64,000 nucleotides of DNA from Teleogryllus oceanicus (Eukaryota > Arthropoda > Insecta > Orthoptera > Gryllidae). The notes beneath the pieces were generated by a model. It was given only the letters and a program-made list of their open reading frames with translations, ran no database searches and was not told the origin of the DNA. Position numbers and translations under genes: made by a program. Below, piece after piece: positions 14,601 through 26,956 of the stretch. Each line of letters begins with the position of its first letter. The first letter of the stretch is position 1. The DNA is taken from NCBI GenBank assembly GCA_964035755.1, contig CAXIVR010000006.1, positions 9,591,065-9,655,064 on the forward strand. The letters are read 5' to 3'.

Positions 14601-14813
14601 AGTATCCCTATGCTCCTACCAGAAACCCTGACAATATTGGCAAAGATAACAGGTCGTATAAATCCATGGTTTACATAAATAACTTATCTGAGGCACTGCA
14701 AAAAACATTAGCTAATGACAATTGCAACATAGCATACTCTAATAAACATACTTTTGGCACCACTATATTTAGTAGAACCAAAGACCATATTGATAAAATG
14801 AACAATAGCAACG

Positions 14814-14863
14814 TTGTTTATTCTGTTCCATGTGGTGGGTGTGATGTCCAATACATAGGGCAA
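14814..14863 (+). repeat. right arm of the 50-bp inverted repeat
   Basis: Pairs with 14551-14600. It lies in the coding part of the Penelope-like fragment. Confidence 0.9.
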
Positions 14864-15122
14864 CGGGACAATACTTAAAGAAAAGGTTATATCAGCATCA
14901 ATATGATATAAAAAAAGTCTCCCCTATTTGTGCCCTTGCACAACATACACAACAAACTAAACATCTCTTCAAGTTTAAGCACACCCGCATAGTAGATAGA
15001 GAATCCAACCATAAGAAAAGACTGTTTAAAGAAATGATTCATATCAATAGAAATTTAACGTGCAATAAGAAAACTGATGTGGAAAATCTCAGCAGGCTAT
15101 ATATCAATATCATTAACAATTA

Positions 15123-16286
15123 ACATTCAGCAAATCTCTATACTTTATTTTATTTTATCCTTTTCTTTTCTTTGCCTTCGTTCTTCTCTGTATCTAACCA
15201 CAGATCACCCCATTAGTATAATTGTAATATTTATGCCCTAATGCCTTTTATCTTCCACATATAGGATGCTTTGTAGATTATTGTTCTGACTTAACATCCC
15301 ACTAATTGTTATTATCACTCATCACTGGATGCTTGTTTAATTGTTCTCTGTGTTCATGGCATCCTCCCAAACACTATCATAGTGAATATGATGTAACGTA
15401 CCGTTCCAAGTTGTTGGTATCAAGTTCCTTAATGCATCACTAATGCATGTTATTATGATTGGTAGAATCAATATTTAATATTTTTATTGTAAGCAACAGT
15501 GATTTTTATTACATGTAAATATAGTTGGCTGGGGGACTAATTGTTACACTTAGGTGTATTCTACCCAGTTCTATCTCTTTGTGCCAGTGTGTATTCAACA
15601 TAGATTATACATGCCTAAGCCGTATCACTAGGTTATGCCTGTCATAACACACATTATATAACACAATTGAAAACATGTGTTTAATCATACTGGTTTAACC
15701 AAATATTGTTGTCAGGTACTCTAGCTTGGTTTTGTATTAAACTTTGTAATTTTGTACTTTATTACTTAAAACGTTTTAGTTTTCTAAGACAATAGAAATG
15801 TAATACTGTCTCTATGATATTGGGTAACATTTACATTTTATTGGTCATTAGTATTATTATTATGATTATTATTATTATTATTACTAAATATTTTCCCTCA
15901 AATAATTATTCAAATCACATGTAAATTAACTGCTCTGTTATGTCTATCCCCCCTTTTTCTCACAGTTCTAAGACTTTCAAGTTTCTTTGTGTTCTTTAAA
16001 TTTTGACTTGAATTTTTTATGTTTAATTGAATATGGGTTTTAACACCAGGAACAATCACTCCCTACAGTCTCAAATCTTAATATCTACATCTAGGGTCAG
16101 AATGTTATAATGTATATTGGTAGTTATGTCCTAGTATAATTATCGGTAACAGTTATATCACAATTATATCCAATTGTACCACTCAACAACTTCATGGGGA
16201 TGGGATCATGAGATTTGAGTACTGTATGTTGATTATTAAATTGTGGGCAGATTACTGATGTTTCCAGGTTGATGGTTTCAGCTAAC

Positions 16287-16350
<64 letters not shown>

Positions 16351-16519
16351 TATTTAATATATTTTTTCTGCCCACCCCAGTGAGTGTTGGTATGGTATCT
16401 ATATTATCTATATAGAATATAAATTTTAAATTATATATATGTAATTATACATACAAAATTATGTAATTTATTATATATAATTTTATATATATATTATTAT
16501 ATATTATATATAATATATT
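15123..16519. other. unassigned AT-rich sequence, possibly Penelope 3' region
   Basis: No gene seen. It contains two ATT microsatellites (about 15859-15886 and 16289-16350) and a TATA-rich stretch at 16430-16532. Part of it may be the non-coding 3' end of the Penelope-like element, but I cannot define a border. Confidence 0.4.
16289..16350. repeat. (ATT)n microsatellite
   Basis: About 20 uninterrupted ATT units. Confidence 0.95.
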
Positions 16520-17690
16520 ATTATATATATATGGCGACGGAACACACGTCGTGGCCTTCCCTCCGACGCGCCGCGCATAATACAACTCTGTTGCGATAAG
16601 TTGTCGTTAGCCCTAAGGATGTGCGAGATCGCTTGGGCGTTACCGGCGTCGTTCGACAGTCCACTGCCGTCCCGACGTCAGACCTCTCGAGTTGTTTCGA
16701 ATCGCTTGCCTGGATGAGGCTTATGTCTGAAAATGCACCTAGGTGGGGAATACGGGCAGGTTTATACTCAAAGCAAAACACTTGTGGCTCTGGCATACAA
16801 GGCTGTATATTCTACACTCAAGGAATGACAAAAACAAAAAACACACACACACACACAAATTCAACAAAAACAGCCCTTGACAAACAATCACGTGCGGCGC
16901 CTTGGCGCCTCGGCGTTTGGGGTCTTGGCGATCGCGCTCTACGCGACCTCCGGGACTCTCGTTGCGCTTGCCGGCGACGTGTCGGGGTAGCCTGGCCTCC
17001 ACGATCCTCCGCCCCTCCTTCCGCTGCGTTTCCGGACCAATTTTCTCGGCCGGGAAGTGCCTCGGCCTCGCCTCTGCGCCCGTCTTCCTTCCCCAACCCA
17101 AATGCTTCTCTGGCGGTGTTTCAGGAATGGTTATCGCCTTGGCTCCTTGCTTCGGTGATGTGACGTAGCGGCGATGCAGAAAATTGTTCGGCGTACGCCA
17201 GAAAAGAGTCCGATTCAGCCCTCACTGAATTCACATAATTCGCTCTCACTGACACACGTTTCTTTTCCGTTGTGAGTTATCAACAAAAAACGAGTACAAT
17301 GTTCGTTCTCTTCCTGTATTCGGCTGAAACAATCTCGCGTGAAGTTCACTGCTAGCGACTAGCGATCCGTCCTCCTCCGAGATTTTTCTGAGAATCCTTC
17401 AACTTTCAACGGAAAAAATTTCTTGCCGTTGGCTTCCCTCGTTTTTCGGATACCGGCCAATCACAAGATCTCGTTCCCAAGCTTATCTTTCGAATTTCTT
17501 ATTCGTGGACAAGCGTTTCGCTCGACGCGGCCGCGGCCGACGTCAGACAGTGACGTGGTTCTCGCGCCCCGTTCAAAACTGCTGAAGACGGTATTTTGGG
17601 AAATTTTATATATGGTCTGGTCCGTTACCAGGGCTTATATTCGAGCTCGTCTCAATATATATATCTCCATAGACTAATTATAATTATATA
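16520..17690. other. GC-rich segment between TA-rich borders
   Basis: The GC content is clearly higher than its surroundings, and alternating TA lies on both sides (about 16430-16532 and 17656-17700). This is the same setting as the LTR-like repeat at 21863-23588. It has no convincing exon: the overlapping frames on both strands are arginine/proline/serine-rich, as expected from composition. A palindromic GGCGCCTTGGCGCC lies near 16897. It could be another TA-targeted repeat, but no second copy was found here. Confidence 0.3.
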
Positions 17691-17892
17691 TATAATTAAT
17701 TAATTTTGTTGCTTGTGTTGGCAATGATGTGAATCATTCATATGAGTGTTCCATTGATGAATATTGTATATTTTACATTGTGCAAACTCCAGTTGACACG
17801 TCCTCTGATGGGTACCATACAATTTTTAATTAAAATAAATAAAATCTCTTTCTCTCTCTCTCTCATTCTATCTCTTTCTCTCTTTCTTTCTC

Positions 17893-17923
<31 letters not shown>

Positions 17924-20237
17924 TTCTCTCTCTCTCTTTCTCTCTTTCTCTCTCTCTCTCTTTTCTGCTACTATTGCCTGGCTAATCTCCTTTTATAGTA
18001 TTACCATAGACTAAAGAGGTAGTCTTTATTCTATGGTATTACAGACTGTTGGGTGCCATATTTTGTATTCGTACTTAATCGAACCAATCGTTTGCCCCTT
18101 TTAGCTAACTAGTTTTTATAAAATTTTTCATAACCTGCAGCCATGGATAACGTGGTGTCCTATACAGGAATCCAAGCGAGGTGACTGGATTGTGCGTGCT
18201 AGGGTATGATAGTAAGTGACGACGCATGCTCTCAATTGGTAAAAATGAACAATATTTTTGTTCATTCATTTATTACTGCTTTCGGATTTTTTCCTCCTTT
18301 CATCATATACGATAACAACCAACCACCTCTCCCTCCACACTGGTGCACAGTAATCCTATGACATAAACGTGCCAAGAAACAAAACACAACAAAGAAACTC
18401 ATTCACGCATAATAATAACAAAACAATATGAAACCTCACTTACACATCGAAAGCGCATTCCTGATTTTTTTACTATTTCTTAATTTAATTTTATTCAACA
18501 AAACTTGGTCTTCAACAAACTCTTTTCAGCTTCGGAATGCGTCTTCAGATGAAGTGTCTGCAAAGAAAATCACACACACACACACACACGCACACACGTG
18601 TCACTTCTCTGTTTTGCGGCTCAGCTCTCGTGGCAATGACGTCCGGTGGCCGCCGTCCCGTGCCTTCCGATGCGCGGTCGCCGTCCACTCCTGCTCGCTG
18701 TTGCCTTCGGAAACCAATTATCGCGAACCGCTATTGTCCGCATAAATTATATTACTGAGTTGCTAGTCCGTCGCCGTTTGATAAAATTGCATGTGCTCGT
18801 TGCGTACTGTTCGGCAGAACAAAAACATTTTTTTCGCTCTTCATCAAACATGTCATTTCTCGAAATTAATATTGTTTACATCAATTTACATTCAAAAATG
18901 AACGTCCAATTGTTCCGATCTCAGCATCTATTCTTTTGTATTATAACGAATGTCCGAAGCGTTGAATTTCTTTACAATAAAAAACCCAATTTTTTTTCTT
19001 TTTGCTAACACTTCAAAATTCCAATAAATATCACAACTTTACTCCCTATTTGAAATACCACACTTTGGAAAGAAATTTAACTACGCGCCAATTTCGCGCA
19101 CACGAACCTACGACACATCTGTCCTCACATCGAATTTTTTTTTCAGCAACTTGCGTTGTTACAAAAAGCTTCTGGAACAAACTAGTTGCCACTCGCTCGC
19201 TTTTAATCTGTAGTTAATTCCAATGACCTTATTCTCTTCGTAACATGGCGTCATTTGTTTATACCTCTAGTTCATTACAAATTTCCAAATATTATGTTAT
19301 AATTTTGCTTCCGAACATGCGACAAGGTTGACACTAATTTTGTCGTCTTCCCCGTGTTTTAATCTATTGTTTCCCAATGTTTCAGCCAAATCGGTTTGTG
19401 CGTTTTGTTACAATTCTTAAAAAACATGTTTACATCTCTCTTTACTGCTCAACAATGGCCATATTCTGTTCATGTTACATTAAAAATTCCAATTCTATTT
19501 CAATTTATATCTTCCGAATGCGTTGACCGAATTTGATGCCGTTTGTTTGATTTAATTTCATAATTTCTGTTCTACCGGACGATTATGTTCAATTTTCACA
19601 AATTTCACACGCTATAATTCTTTATTTTAATTTTTACTTGTAAAATGTTTTCTGTCGGCACCGTTGTAATCGATACACAAGCTTATTCCTTGTCACATTT
19701 TGTAAAGTTGCATCTGGGGGGTTTTGTCTCGAAATGATAGATCATTACAATATATATACAGTATATAATTTATTTATTTATTTTTCTTCACGTATGTTGA
19801 TTCATGGCATATATTGTGTGATTTCTAATGTTGTTCAGACAAGTTTTTGCAATTTTCGAAAATACGGAGAGTTCAAAAACATAAGACTTGCGCATAAACA
19901 TAAGACTTCTTATAAGCGTCCATTCTTTTATCGGCTCGGCACCAAGAAGTTTGTCGCTGCACGATTACATACCTTCTCTTCACGATAGTAAGGGCGAGAA
20001 AGTTAAAATTTATATATTTTGTAATAACGATATTTTTGATTGTTATATATTATGTAGTACAGTATGATATTATGCTATACAAGTATTCTCCTTAAAATAT
20101 AATTTCTCCTCCTTATTTATTCTCCTTAAAATATAAACGTACTATTTATTGAATTATTTTGTTCTATAAACAATATTTTTTTATTTCTTTATCACCACCG
20201 CTCCGATGAAAATCCCATGATCGTCATCGTCCGCAGA
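17691..20237. other. unassigned sequence with (TC)n and (CA)n tracts
   Basis: I recognise no coding exon. It contains a 114-bp TC/TTTC microsatellite, a short CA run near 18572-18598 and a moderately GC-rich patch at 18600-18730. Confidence 0.4.
17848..17961. repeat. (TC)n/(TTTC) microsatellite
   Basis: Pyrimidine-only tract of CT dinucleotides with interspersed TTTC. Confidence 0.95.
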
Positions 20238-20423
20238 CGCAACGAGATGCGGAATCGGCGAGGCGCGCGGCCTCGAATATTACAGCCGCCTGGGAGCAGG
20301 AGCAAGCCGACAGTCGCACGCCAACTCCCTCCAAGAAACAGCGGCGAAAACATAAGCGGCGCAAGCACAGACCCAAGCCCAAGCCACCCTCCCCTCTTCC
20401 GGCGGGGCAAGCTCCACATTCAT
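20238..20423 (+). CDS. possible isolated terminal exon, unknown protein
   Basis: A GC-rich 186-bp island in AT-rich DNA. After a plausible acceptor (CGTCATCGTCCGCAG at 20223-20237), one frame is open for 61 codons to a TGA at 20421-20423. It encodes an Ala/Arg/Glu-rich part (RDAESARRAASNITAAWEQE) followed by a very basic tail (SKKQRRKHKRRKHRPKPKPP). The look is that of a nuclear-localisation-type C-terminus. No upstream exon, partner or homologue is recognised, and composition alone could give this, so I am unsure it is a gene at all. Confidence 0.22.
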
Positions 20424-20903
20424 GAAGAATGTTTATTAATATTATAAATTAATATTATTCATAAAAATCTTGAACTTGGTCCAAACCTGAAGTCTAGACC
20501 TGAGAACCCTGCACGAGAGTCATGAATCTGACAGTCTATGTTTTTAATTAATTTTGAATATTGCACGTAGTTAGAAAACTTACGAACACCATTTTTGTTT
20601 AAGAAACTAAAATTCTTCCATCAGCTTAAGGGTGTCAAACGCCATTTTAGTCTCCCCGGAAAAAGCGTTAGAATGTTAAAACGTGTAAACGAAATAAATT
20701 CTCAACCCTACCACTCCATATGAATAAAGAGAGCTATGATATTTAATCTCATTAACAGAATGATTCTTTTTATCACAAGTCAGTTTTCATTGTAACAATT
20801 ATTTCAGTAAGACTTTTCTGATGCTCTTACGTATCCTTCTTACTATAACTACCTTTAAAATTCATCCATAAATCTGTCAATCACCACCACACACACACAC
20901 CAA

Positions 20904-20969
<66 letters not shown>

Positions 20970-21597
20970 TGTAATGGTGACCCCCTCATCGTATTATGAC
21001 TCGGGAAATTGGTTACCATCGGATCTGTGACTTCGCTCCCCATTTGTTACTATTATGATGTTTTGTTAACATATTTCCGACTACCCTTGACTTCACTTCT
21101 GCCGCATGGTAGCTACCTGGCTACACGCTGTATGCTTGGACCAAGGACTACTACTCCTATGGTGAGAGGCGAGCACTAGCGTAAGAAATTGAGCATTGTG
21201 CTCTCCACCATATTGTAGGCAAATGTGTGAGCAGTCATTTAAAAATGTGTTTTAACGCTATTTTCACAGAATATTACGGATTCAAAATTTCGAAAATCAC
21301 ATTGTTATTGTTCCTATATACTATGATAAATCAATTACGAAACATTATAATGTGTTTTAAAAATAACATAATTGAAAATAGCTCAAAGGGTTTGACTTTC
21401 AATTCAGCGAAGATAATTTCATTATTTTTGTATCTTTTGTTGCCCTCCGTAGCTAATGCATAGTTTCTTTTTCTGAAGAAGAGATTCAAATTATTCTTTA
21501 AAGTGAAAATGATTTAAGTAACGATTGGCACACAAAAATCTTCATTTTCAAGAATGCTATGAAATGACCAAAACGCATGTAATCTGTCTTCTAATTT
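20424..21597. other. unassigned sequence with a TA microsatellite
   Basis: Apart from the TA tract and a short (CA)n at 20887-20900, I see no gene or repeat match. Confidence 0.4.
20910..20963. repeat. (TA)n microsatellite
   Basis: Alternating TA. Confidence 0.9.
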
Positions 21598-21740
21598 TTA
21601 CTTTCTCGTATACGTACGGAGTAATATACGTAGTATAGAGAAAGTTATGTAATGCTGCGGCAAAAAAACAAACGGTGATTTGGGGATAGAACAACTCGTA
21701 ATTTGGGGCCCACAGAAGAGGTGGATAAATTCTGTTTTAA
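21598..21740 (+). repeat. dispersed repeat family R, copy 2
   Basis: Shares TACTTTCTCGTATACGTACGG, AGTATAGAGAAAGTTATGTAA and GGTGGATAAATTC with the other family R copies. Truncated at the right. Confidence 0.65.
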
Positions 21741-21817
21741 ACTGTAGTAAATGTAATGTACCTTATGTAGGCAGATTGTTAATAATAGAACAAGTTTTCA
21801 AATTAATAAAATACTTT

Positions 21818-21821
<4 letters not shown>

Positions 21822-21862
<41 letters not shown>
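21822..21862. repeat. (TA)n microsatellite
   Basis: Directly borders the LTR-like repeat on its left. Confidence 0.95.
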
Positions 21863-21866
<4 letters not shown>

Positions 21867-23583
21867 GACGTCACGGGGTTATACGAACCCGTAACGCCAC
21901 CATAAGCCACTAGAAAGACCAGAGAACTGAGAAATAGAGTACGCGGCGGAGCGATGGTCCGAGAAGGCGACATCTACCCGCAGGTTTTCGCACTCCTATG
22001 TCCAAAGTTAGCGGATAATATTTTCTCGAGAGGGCGCGGAGGAGAAAATTCACCCCTCCAGAAATTTTTCCCCAGGCGGAGTCGCATAAATACCGTGACG
22101 CACTTCAGTAGAGCTCTCTTACGACTTCGACAGCGACGGCGACTCAACTAAATTCTTCAGCGGTAGTAATTGGTTAGTGCAGGAGTATAATTTTACTTGC
22201 TTTAGTAAAGCTGATTTAAGAAACGCGGTGATAAGTGATAGAATTCAGAAGCAAAGTGCATGTACAGTATTTGCACTACCATTACGCGAGTTAGCGAGCG
22301 ATGTGACTGCTCGAACTTGAAATAGTTTCATCATCGAAGTAAATTCGCGCAGAAGGACTCTGAACGAAATCCAGTATTTAATTTTGTACGCCACGACCAC
22401 GCACGCTCAAAGTGTGGTATGTCGGCCGAGTGCTAGAAGTAGTCAATTCAAGCACGTTAGTTATTTAAAACTGGAAGCGCGAGCAACGGGTACGCGGCAG
22501 CCGGCAGAAGGACGACTCCAACACTCAAGCGTAGGCGAGAAGGACTTGGACCAATCCATGGTGTGTACGAGTCCGAGGACGAGAGAAAGGTTTGGAATTT
22601 GGACGTGTGGCGGCATCCGGAGATCGAGCGAAAGAAGTGGTGACCGTGGGGCATCGAACCAGTCAAGTGACGTGGCGAGGACTGCGAGCGACCGAACACT
22701 CCAAGGTTAACTGACGGCGAGCGGGAAGGAAATGTCGAGGTAAAGAACTGGCAACTTCTATGCGACAATTTGTTGGGAAACTGTGTAGCTTTAAACACCA
22801 GGCGTAGCGTCCTAAAATAGGTGAAAGTTCCAAATAGTTACTGGGGAGATATTTCGAATGTGTGAGCGGCAGTTTTGATTTCATTCGCTGTACGCACCAG
22901 TAAATTCGTTTAAAGGCCATACCTTGTACAACTTTCCTAAAGTAAATTATAATTGTTCATGTAATGTAAAAGTAATCTTATTGAAAGTATTGTTTCATTG
23001 TATGATGTCAGGAATAATCAGTTGCTATAATTTTGTCAAGGGTACGATTTAGTAACGTGTGTGTCACGTTTATTCTTGTGCTAGAGTTAACAGCGTTGTA
23101 ATAAATGCGCAGCTCAAGGCTGACCTCTGTGAAGTCTATAAAAGAATAATTGTAGAGAAACACTTAAAGGGCCGTGCACGGAGAAAACTTTAGATTAACA
23201 AAAGTTAAGTGAGGTACACGAAGTAGTTGAGAGGGAGGTCAAAGCAAAAGGATTGTAAATAGTGCGTATTGAAGTAATCAGGCAGTCAAGGTGACGCCTA
23301 TACATTCTCTTATGGTTGTGTTATTTCTGTTCTTTTTGTTTCTGTTTTCTTTGCAGTGACCATCTACGTAAAATACATACTTATTGTATATTTGTGCCAC
23401 TGTGTAATTTGTTTACTGAATATATGCTCATTTTACCAGATTTTTATATAATTCATTGTGTCAAGGGTTCAGACCTTTCTCATACCCGAAAGATCCTGCT
23501 TCCTGAGAATTCAAAGCTCGCTTCACGAGCATTCATAGTTTCACGCTTCATCGCCACCGGCTGGAAGGTAGTAGGTGGGCGTG

Positions 23584-23588
<5 letters not shown>
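21863..23588 (+). mobile_element. 1.7-kb LTR-like dispersed repeat (copy 2)
   Basis: The same repeat as 7437-9056 in the opposite orientation. It starts TTGTGACGTCACGGGGTT and ends GGTAGTAGGTGGGCGTGTTA, with TA microsatellites on both sides. A TATA-like TCTATAAAAGAATAATTG is at about 23134 and an AATAAA at about 23100. No long ORF. A solo LTR or other non-autonomous element with a preference for TA tracts would fit. Confidence 0.6.

Positions 23589-23629
<41 letters not shown>
23589..23629. repeat. (TA)n microsatellite
   Basis: Directly borders the LTR-like repeat on its right. Confidence 0.95.
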
Positions 23630-23637
<8 letters not shown>

Positions 23638-25265
23638 TTCTTATTCCATGTGCAGGTATGCTACAACCAAATTAAAGTATACGTTTCAATTAGATGAAAA
23701 ATGCTCATGTTACTAAATGAAACATGTTTTGGTTGTATCATTTGGGTTATTGAATGTAGCTTCTTGTAACCCTAATGCTTCTTTATATTGGCGTTGAGGT
23801 CACATAACCATGAACCTCTCATTATATATTTTTATTGATGCGTAAATAATAATCTTTGTTTAGTGAGATATAAGCACTTTAAAGTACTAATTTACCTGGG
23901 AAATACCCACAACTCTCGTCACGTAGGGACACAACACGCCCGTCAGCACCTTCCAGGGAACTAGTTGCCTACAATATGGCAGCCTTCAATTTGTAACGCT
24001 ACACTAGCTCTACCTATGCATCTAGGTAATACTTTCCAGTATCTTTGGATTGGACCGGTTGTGATTATTATATACTTGTACATTTACTACCCAAATAAGA
24101 TATGCAATGTTCTATTGGCTACTGGATGTTGAAGGTGGTAATTGAAAAGCCGAGATTTTGATTAACAAATAGACCACATACTGAACTAAAGAAATTTTGA
24201 GTACAAACAGGCCGAAAGTTCGCAATGCGCCGGTTTTTCATACATGATTGTTTTAACTACTACACGTCTTACTACTGTATTACTAATCCTCTCTTTCTTC
24301 TCACTCGATCACTGTCTTTAAATGTTTTGTTTGCATATACCATTAGTGAAATCTGCTCCCTCGACATTGTTCGGCATCTGTACCTCAACCGCCAAGCAGC
24401 TGAGGAGAAGTGGTTAGCCCTTTCAAAGGGCGCTAATAGACCCCTCCTGCTCCCCTCGCATCCGCCACGCTCAATGGTTCCGCGTCCTCAGCTGGAAACC
24501 TTGGGTCGTTGTCCCCAGCTGCCCTCCTTTCGTCCAGATATATGTATGAAGCTCTGCCAGCACAACTCTTAGGGGCAAGCCATCTGGGGACTTGCTGGGA
24601 GGACAAGGGGCGACTAAAATTGGCAGGGGGTCATTCATAAATCGCAAGACCGAACACTGGCAGCTTGCTAGGCCTGGCAGGCTCCTGGCAGAGGTTTATA
24701 AATACGGCCCTACGACGATCTGCAATACCTCCCGATCATCTTGCCTCGACCTACCAAAACCAGTTCTGCTGCCAGAATATTTCACTCGACTTATGGCGAG
24801 TTGCTGCTCTCAGCGAGCGTCCAAACGCGACCTCAGTCAAAATCCTTCTCCCCTCCCTTCCTCGGCTCGCTTACCGGGAAGCCTACTCTCGCCTCTCCCT
24901 CATGAAATGGCGAATCCTCGCCATCTCTCTATTTCGCCAATGGCGATTATTATACCAAACGAGTCTAGCCATCGGTCAGTTCATTGGCTGAGTAAATCCT
25001 CCTCCTCTGTTTCTACACAGTGGCAGTGTTACCCTTTGCACGTGCACATATCTAATTTGCCCGTGGGGAATGCTTGCCTTGCTGAATCGTAGCTGCACCA
25101 ATTCACTAGCGAAATTATAGTCTCCTTAAAAGCCTAAGTGCAGGGCATCGCTACGCCTTCGATTTTCGGTATTGGTTGAGAAGCGCGATAGCACGTGCCG
25201 CCATTTCCCTCGCGTCACGTCTCCCTACACTCATCAGTGAATTATCGGTAGCCGTCCTCGCACTC
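23630..25265. other. unassigned sequence
   Basis: Mixed composition. A moderately GC-rich part at 24390-25100 has overlapping open frames on the + strand, but these show no domain, codon bias or splice context. I see no gene. Confidence 0.35.
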
Positions 25266-25279
25266 CTCTCTCTCTCGAA

Positions 25280-25314
<35 letters not shown>

Positions 25315-25612
25315 GAGGGAGATATAGAAGGAGAGAGAGGGAGAAAGAGATAGAGGGAGATATAGAAGGAGAGAGAGAAAGAGGGAGAGAAAGGAGAGAG
25401 AGGGAGAAAGAGATAGAGGGAGATATAGAAGGAGAGAGAGAAAGAGGGAGAGAAAGGAGAGAAAGAAAGGAAGAGCGAGAGAGGGAGGGAGAGAGAGGGA
25501 GAGGAAGGGAAAAGAGAGAGAGGGAGGAGAGAGAAAGGGAGAGAGAGGGAGAGAGAGGGGAGAGATAGGGAGAGAGAGGGAGAGAGAGGGAGAGAGAGAA
25601 GGAGAGACGGAG
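25266..25612. repeat. (GA)n purine-rich array
   Basis: About 340 bp of GA/GGGA/GAAA units, nearly all purine on the + strand. It includes two copies of a longer unit (GATAGAGGGAGATATAGAAG at about 25346 and 25410). The Arg/Glu and Ser/Leu open frames across it are artefacts. Confidence 0.95.
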
Positions 25613-25917
25613 AGTCGGACTCGCGGTCGCCGGCCGCCGCGTATTTATACTCGGCGGGCGCCGTCGAAAATGTTCTGGACTTTGCAATTAGCGACAGAAC
25701 ACCCTGGGACTAGCTAATTCGAGGGCCGCCGGCCGATGACGCCATATTCGTTACAATATGTTTGCCAGATTTTTTCTATCAAAGAACCGAGAATTGTATT
25801 ATTTATATATTCTTCCCTACTTATTACCATTAGATTCGTATTTTCTTACTAAATTCTCCCTTATATTAACATCTTTGCTATGTGATAGGAATACGTTTGA
25901 ATGGCGAATTCTTTTCT
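25613..25917. other. unassigned sequence
   Basis: GC-rich at the left, AT-rich at the right. No feature recognised. Confidence 0.4.
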
Positions 25918-26195
25918 TTTTACTTTCGCGTATACGTACGTATATACGGAGTAATATTCGTAGTATAGAGAAAGTTATGTAATGGTACGTGAAAAACGGC
26001 GAATTTTCGGCAGAAAAGTTTCATTGCCGGGATCTGATAACGAAAAGTGTATAAATCCAGTTGCTGTATTAAGAAACAAAACCTTCTAACACATGGTGCA
26101 GCCAGAATCTCTGTTTTGTGGGTCCTTGATACCGAAAAGTCAATTGACGTCAAAACGTCTGTCCATCCGTCTGGTGTATGCGAACAAACCTAACG
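25918..26195 (+). repeat. dispersed repeat family R, copy 3
   Basis: The longest match to copy 1: TACTTTCGCGTATACGTACG, AGTATAGAGAAAGTTATGTAA, GGCGAATTTTCGGCAGAAAA, GGTGCAGCCAGAATC and CAAAACGTCTGTCCATCCGTCTG. It ends where LINE endonuclease sequence begins. Confidence 0.7.
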
Positions 26196-26204
26196 CCTAA
26201 ATCA

Positions 26205-26956
26205 TGCATAGGGACATTGATGTTCTGGTCGAATCTTGCGACAAAGAAAAATTTCTCAATTTAATTTATTCCTTCAATTTAGATATTACAATGAATGTAC
26301 CTACACGGATCACACTAAATTCGATGAAGGCAATTGATCAAATTATAATTAACAAAACTCCTACTTGATCTGAAATTGAAACAAAAGATTTCTGATACAG
26401 TGACCACTATGCACAAATTCTTACCATTAAAAGAAATGCGAACATTCACACAATAAATAATACACATATGACTAGATTGTTTACAAAAAATAAAATAAAA
26501 TTATTCATTGATTACCTGATGCAGTAGTCATGGGAACCGGTTTATAATACTGTTGACACAAACGACAAATGTAACTCTTTTTCAACGCTTTCATTTCATT
26601 TTAACACTGGCTTTCCTCTTCAAAAACTAAAATTAAATATTTCACGGAAAAGCAATTCTTGGATAACACAAGGGATTAGGACATCTGGAAAAAACAAGTG
26701 AATTCTTTGTTTCATTTCTAAACGTCATAACGTATCTCAAGATTTCCTCATCTACTTTAAAAAACCACATATCATTGTTAAGAAAAGTCATAGGACAGGC
26801 TAAAATCATGAAAAAAACACGATCAGGTAATGTAGCATATAATAAAAGCAATGTGGAATTTAATAAAAAATACGACCAAATCAACTAGAAACCTTGTAGA
26901 GAATGTTGTTTTAAAATATAATAACGATGTACATATGAACGATCCGTCAACAGTGG
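26205..26956 (+). pseudogene. LINE endonuclease C-terminus and linker, decayed
   Basis: The frame LVESCDKEKFLNLIYSFNLD ... KAIDQIIINKTPT, then YSDHYAQILTIKRN, matches the end of an APE-type endonuclease domain; SDHYAQ is the SDH active-site motif. Several in-frame stops occur. It ends at the CTAG target of the solo LTR. Confidence 0.7.

Larger units (their letters stand above)
14551..15122 (+). pseudogene. Penelope-like element fragment with GIY-YIG endonuclease domain
   Basis: The 14666-14860 frame ends NNSNVVYSVPCGGCDVQYIG, which has the layout of the Penelope-type GIY-YIG nuclease (VYSVPC..C...YIG with paired Cys). After a frameshift near 14865 the protein continues through LKKRLYQHQYDI, CALAQHTQQTKH (the H-H pair expected in this domain) and FKHTRIVDRESNHKKRLFKEMIHI, stopping at 15122. 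The reverse transcriptase part is absent. An inverted 50-bp copy of its own sequence lies at the left edge. Penelope insertions often carry such partial inverted pieces. Confidence 0.75.

Noticed and set aside
18048..19690. TGTTGGGTGCCATATTTTG as an LTR start
   Set aside because: It looks like some LTR starts, but I found no matching end, duplication or second copy.
22384..22710. 108-codon + strand frame and overlapping minus-strand frames at 22457-22920
   Set aside because: They lie inside the LTR-like dispersed repeat and are not conserved in the copy at 7437-9056.
25151..25687. Ser/Leu-rich and Arg/Glu-rich frames (also at 17742 and 55734-56222)
   Set aside because: GA/TC microsatellites read in different frames.
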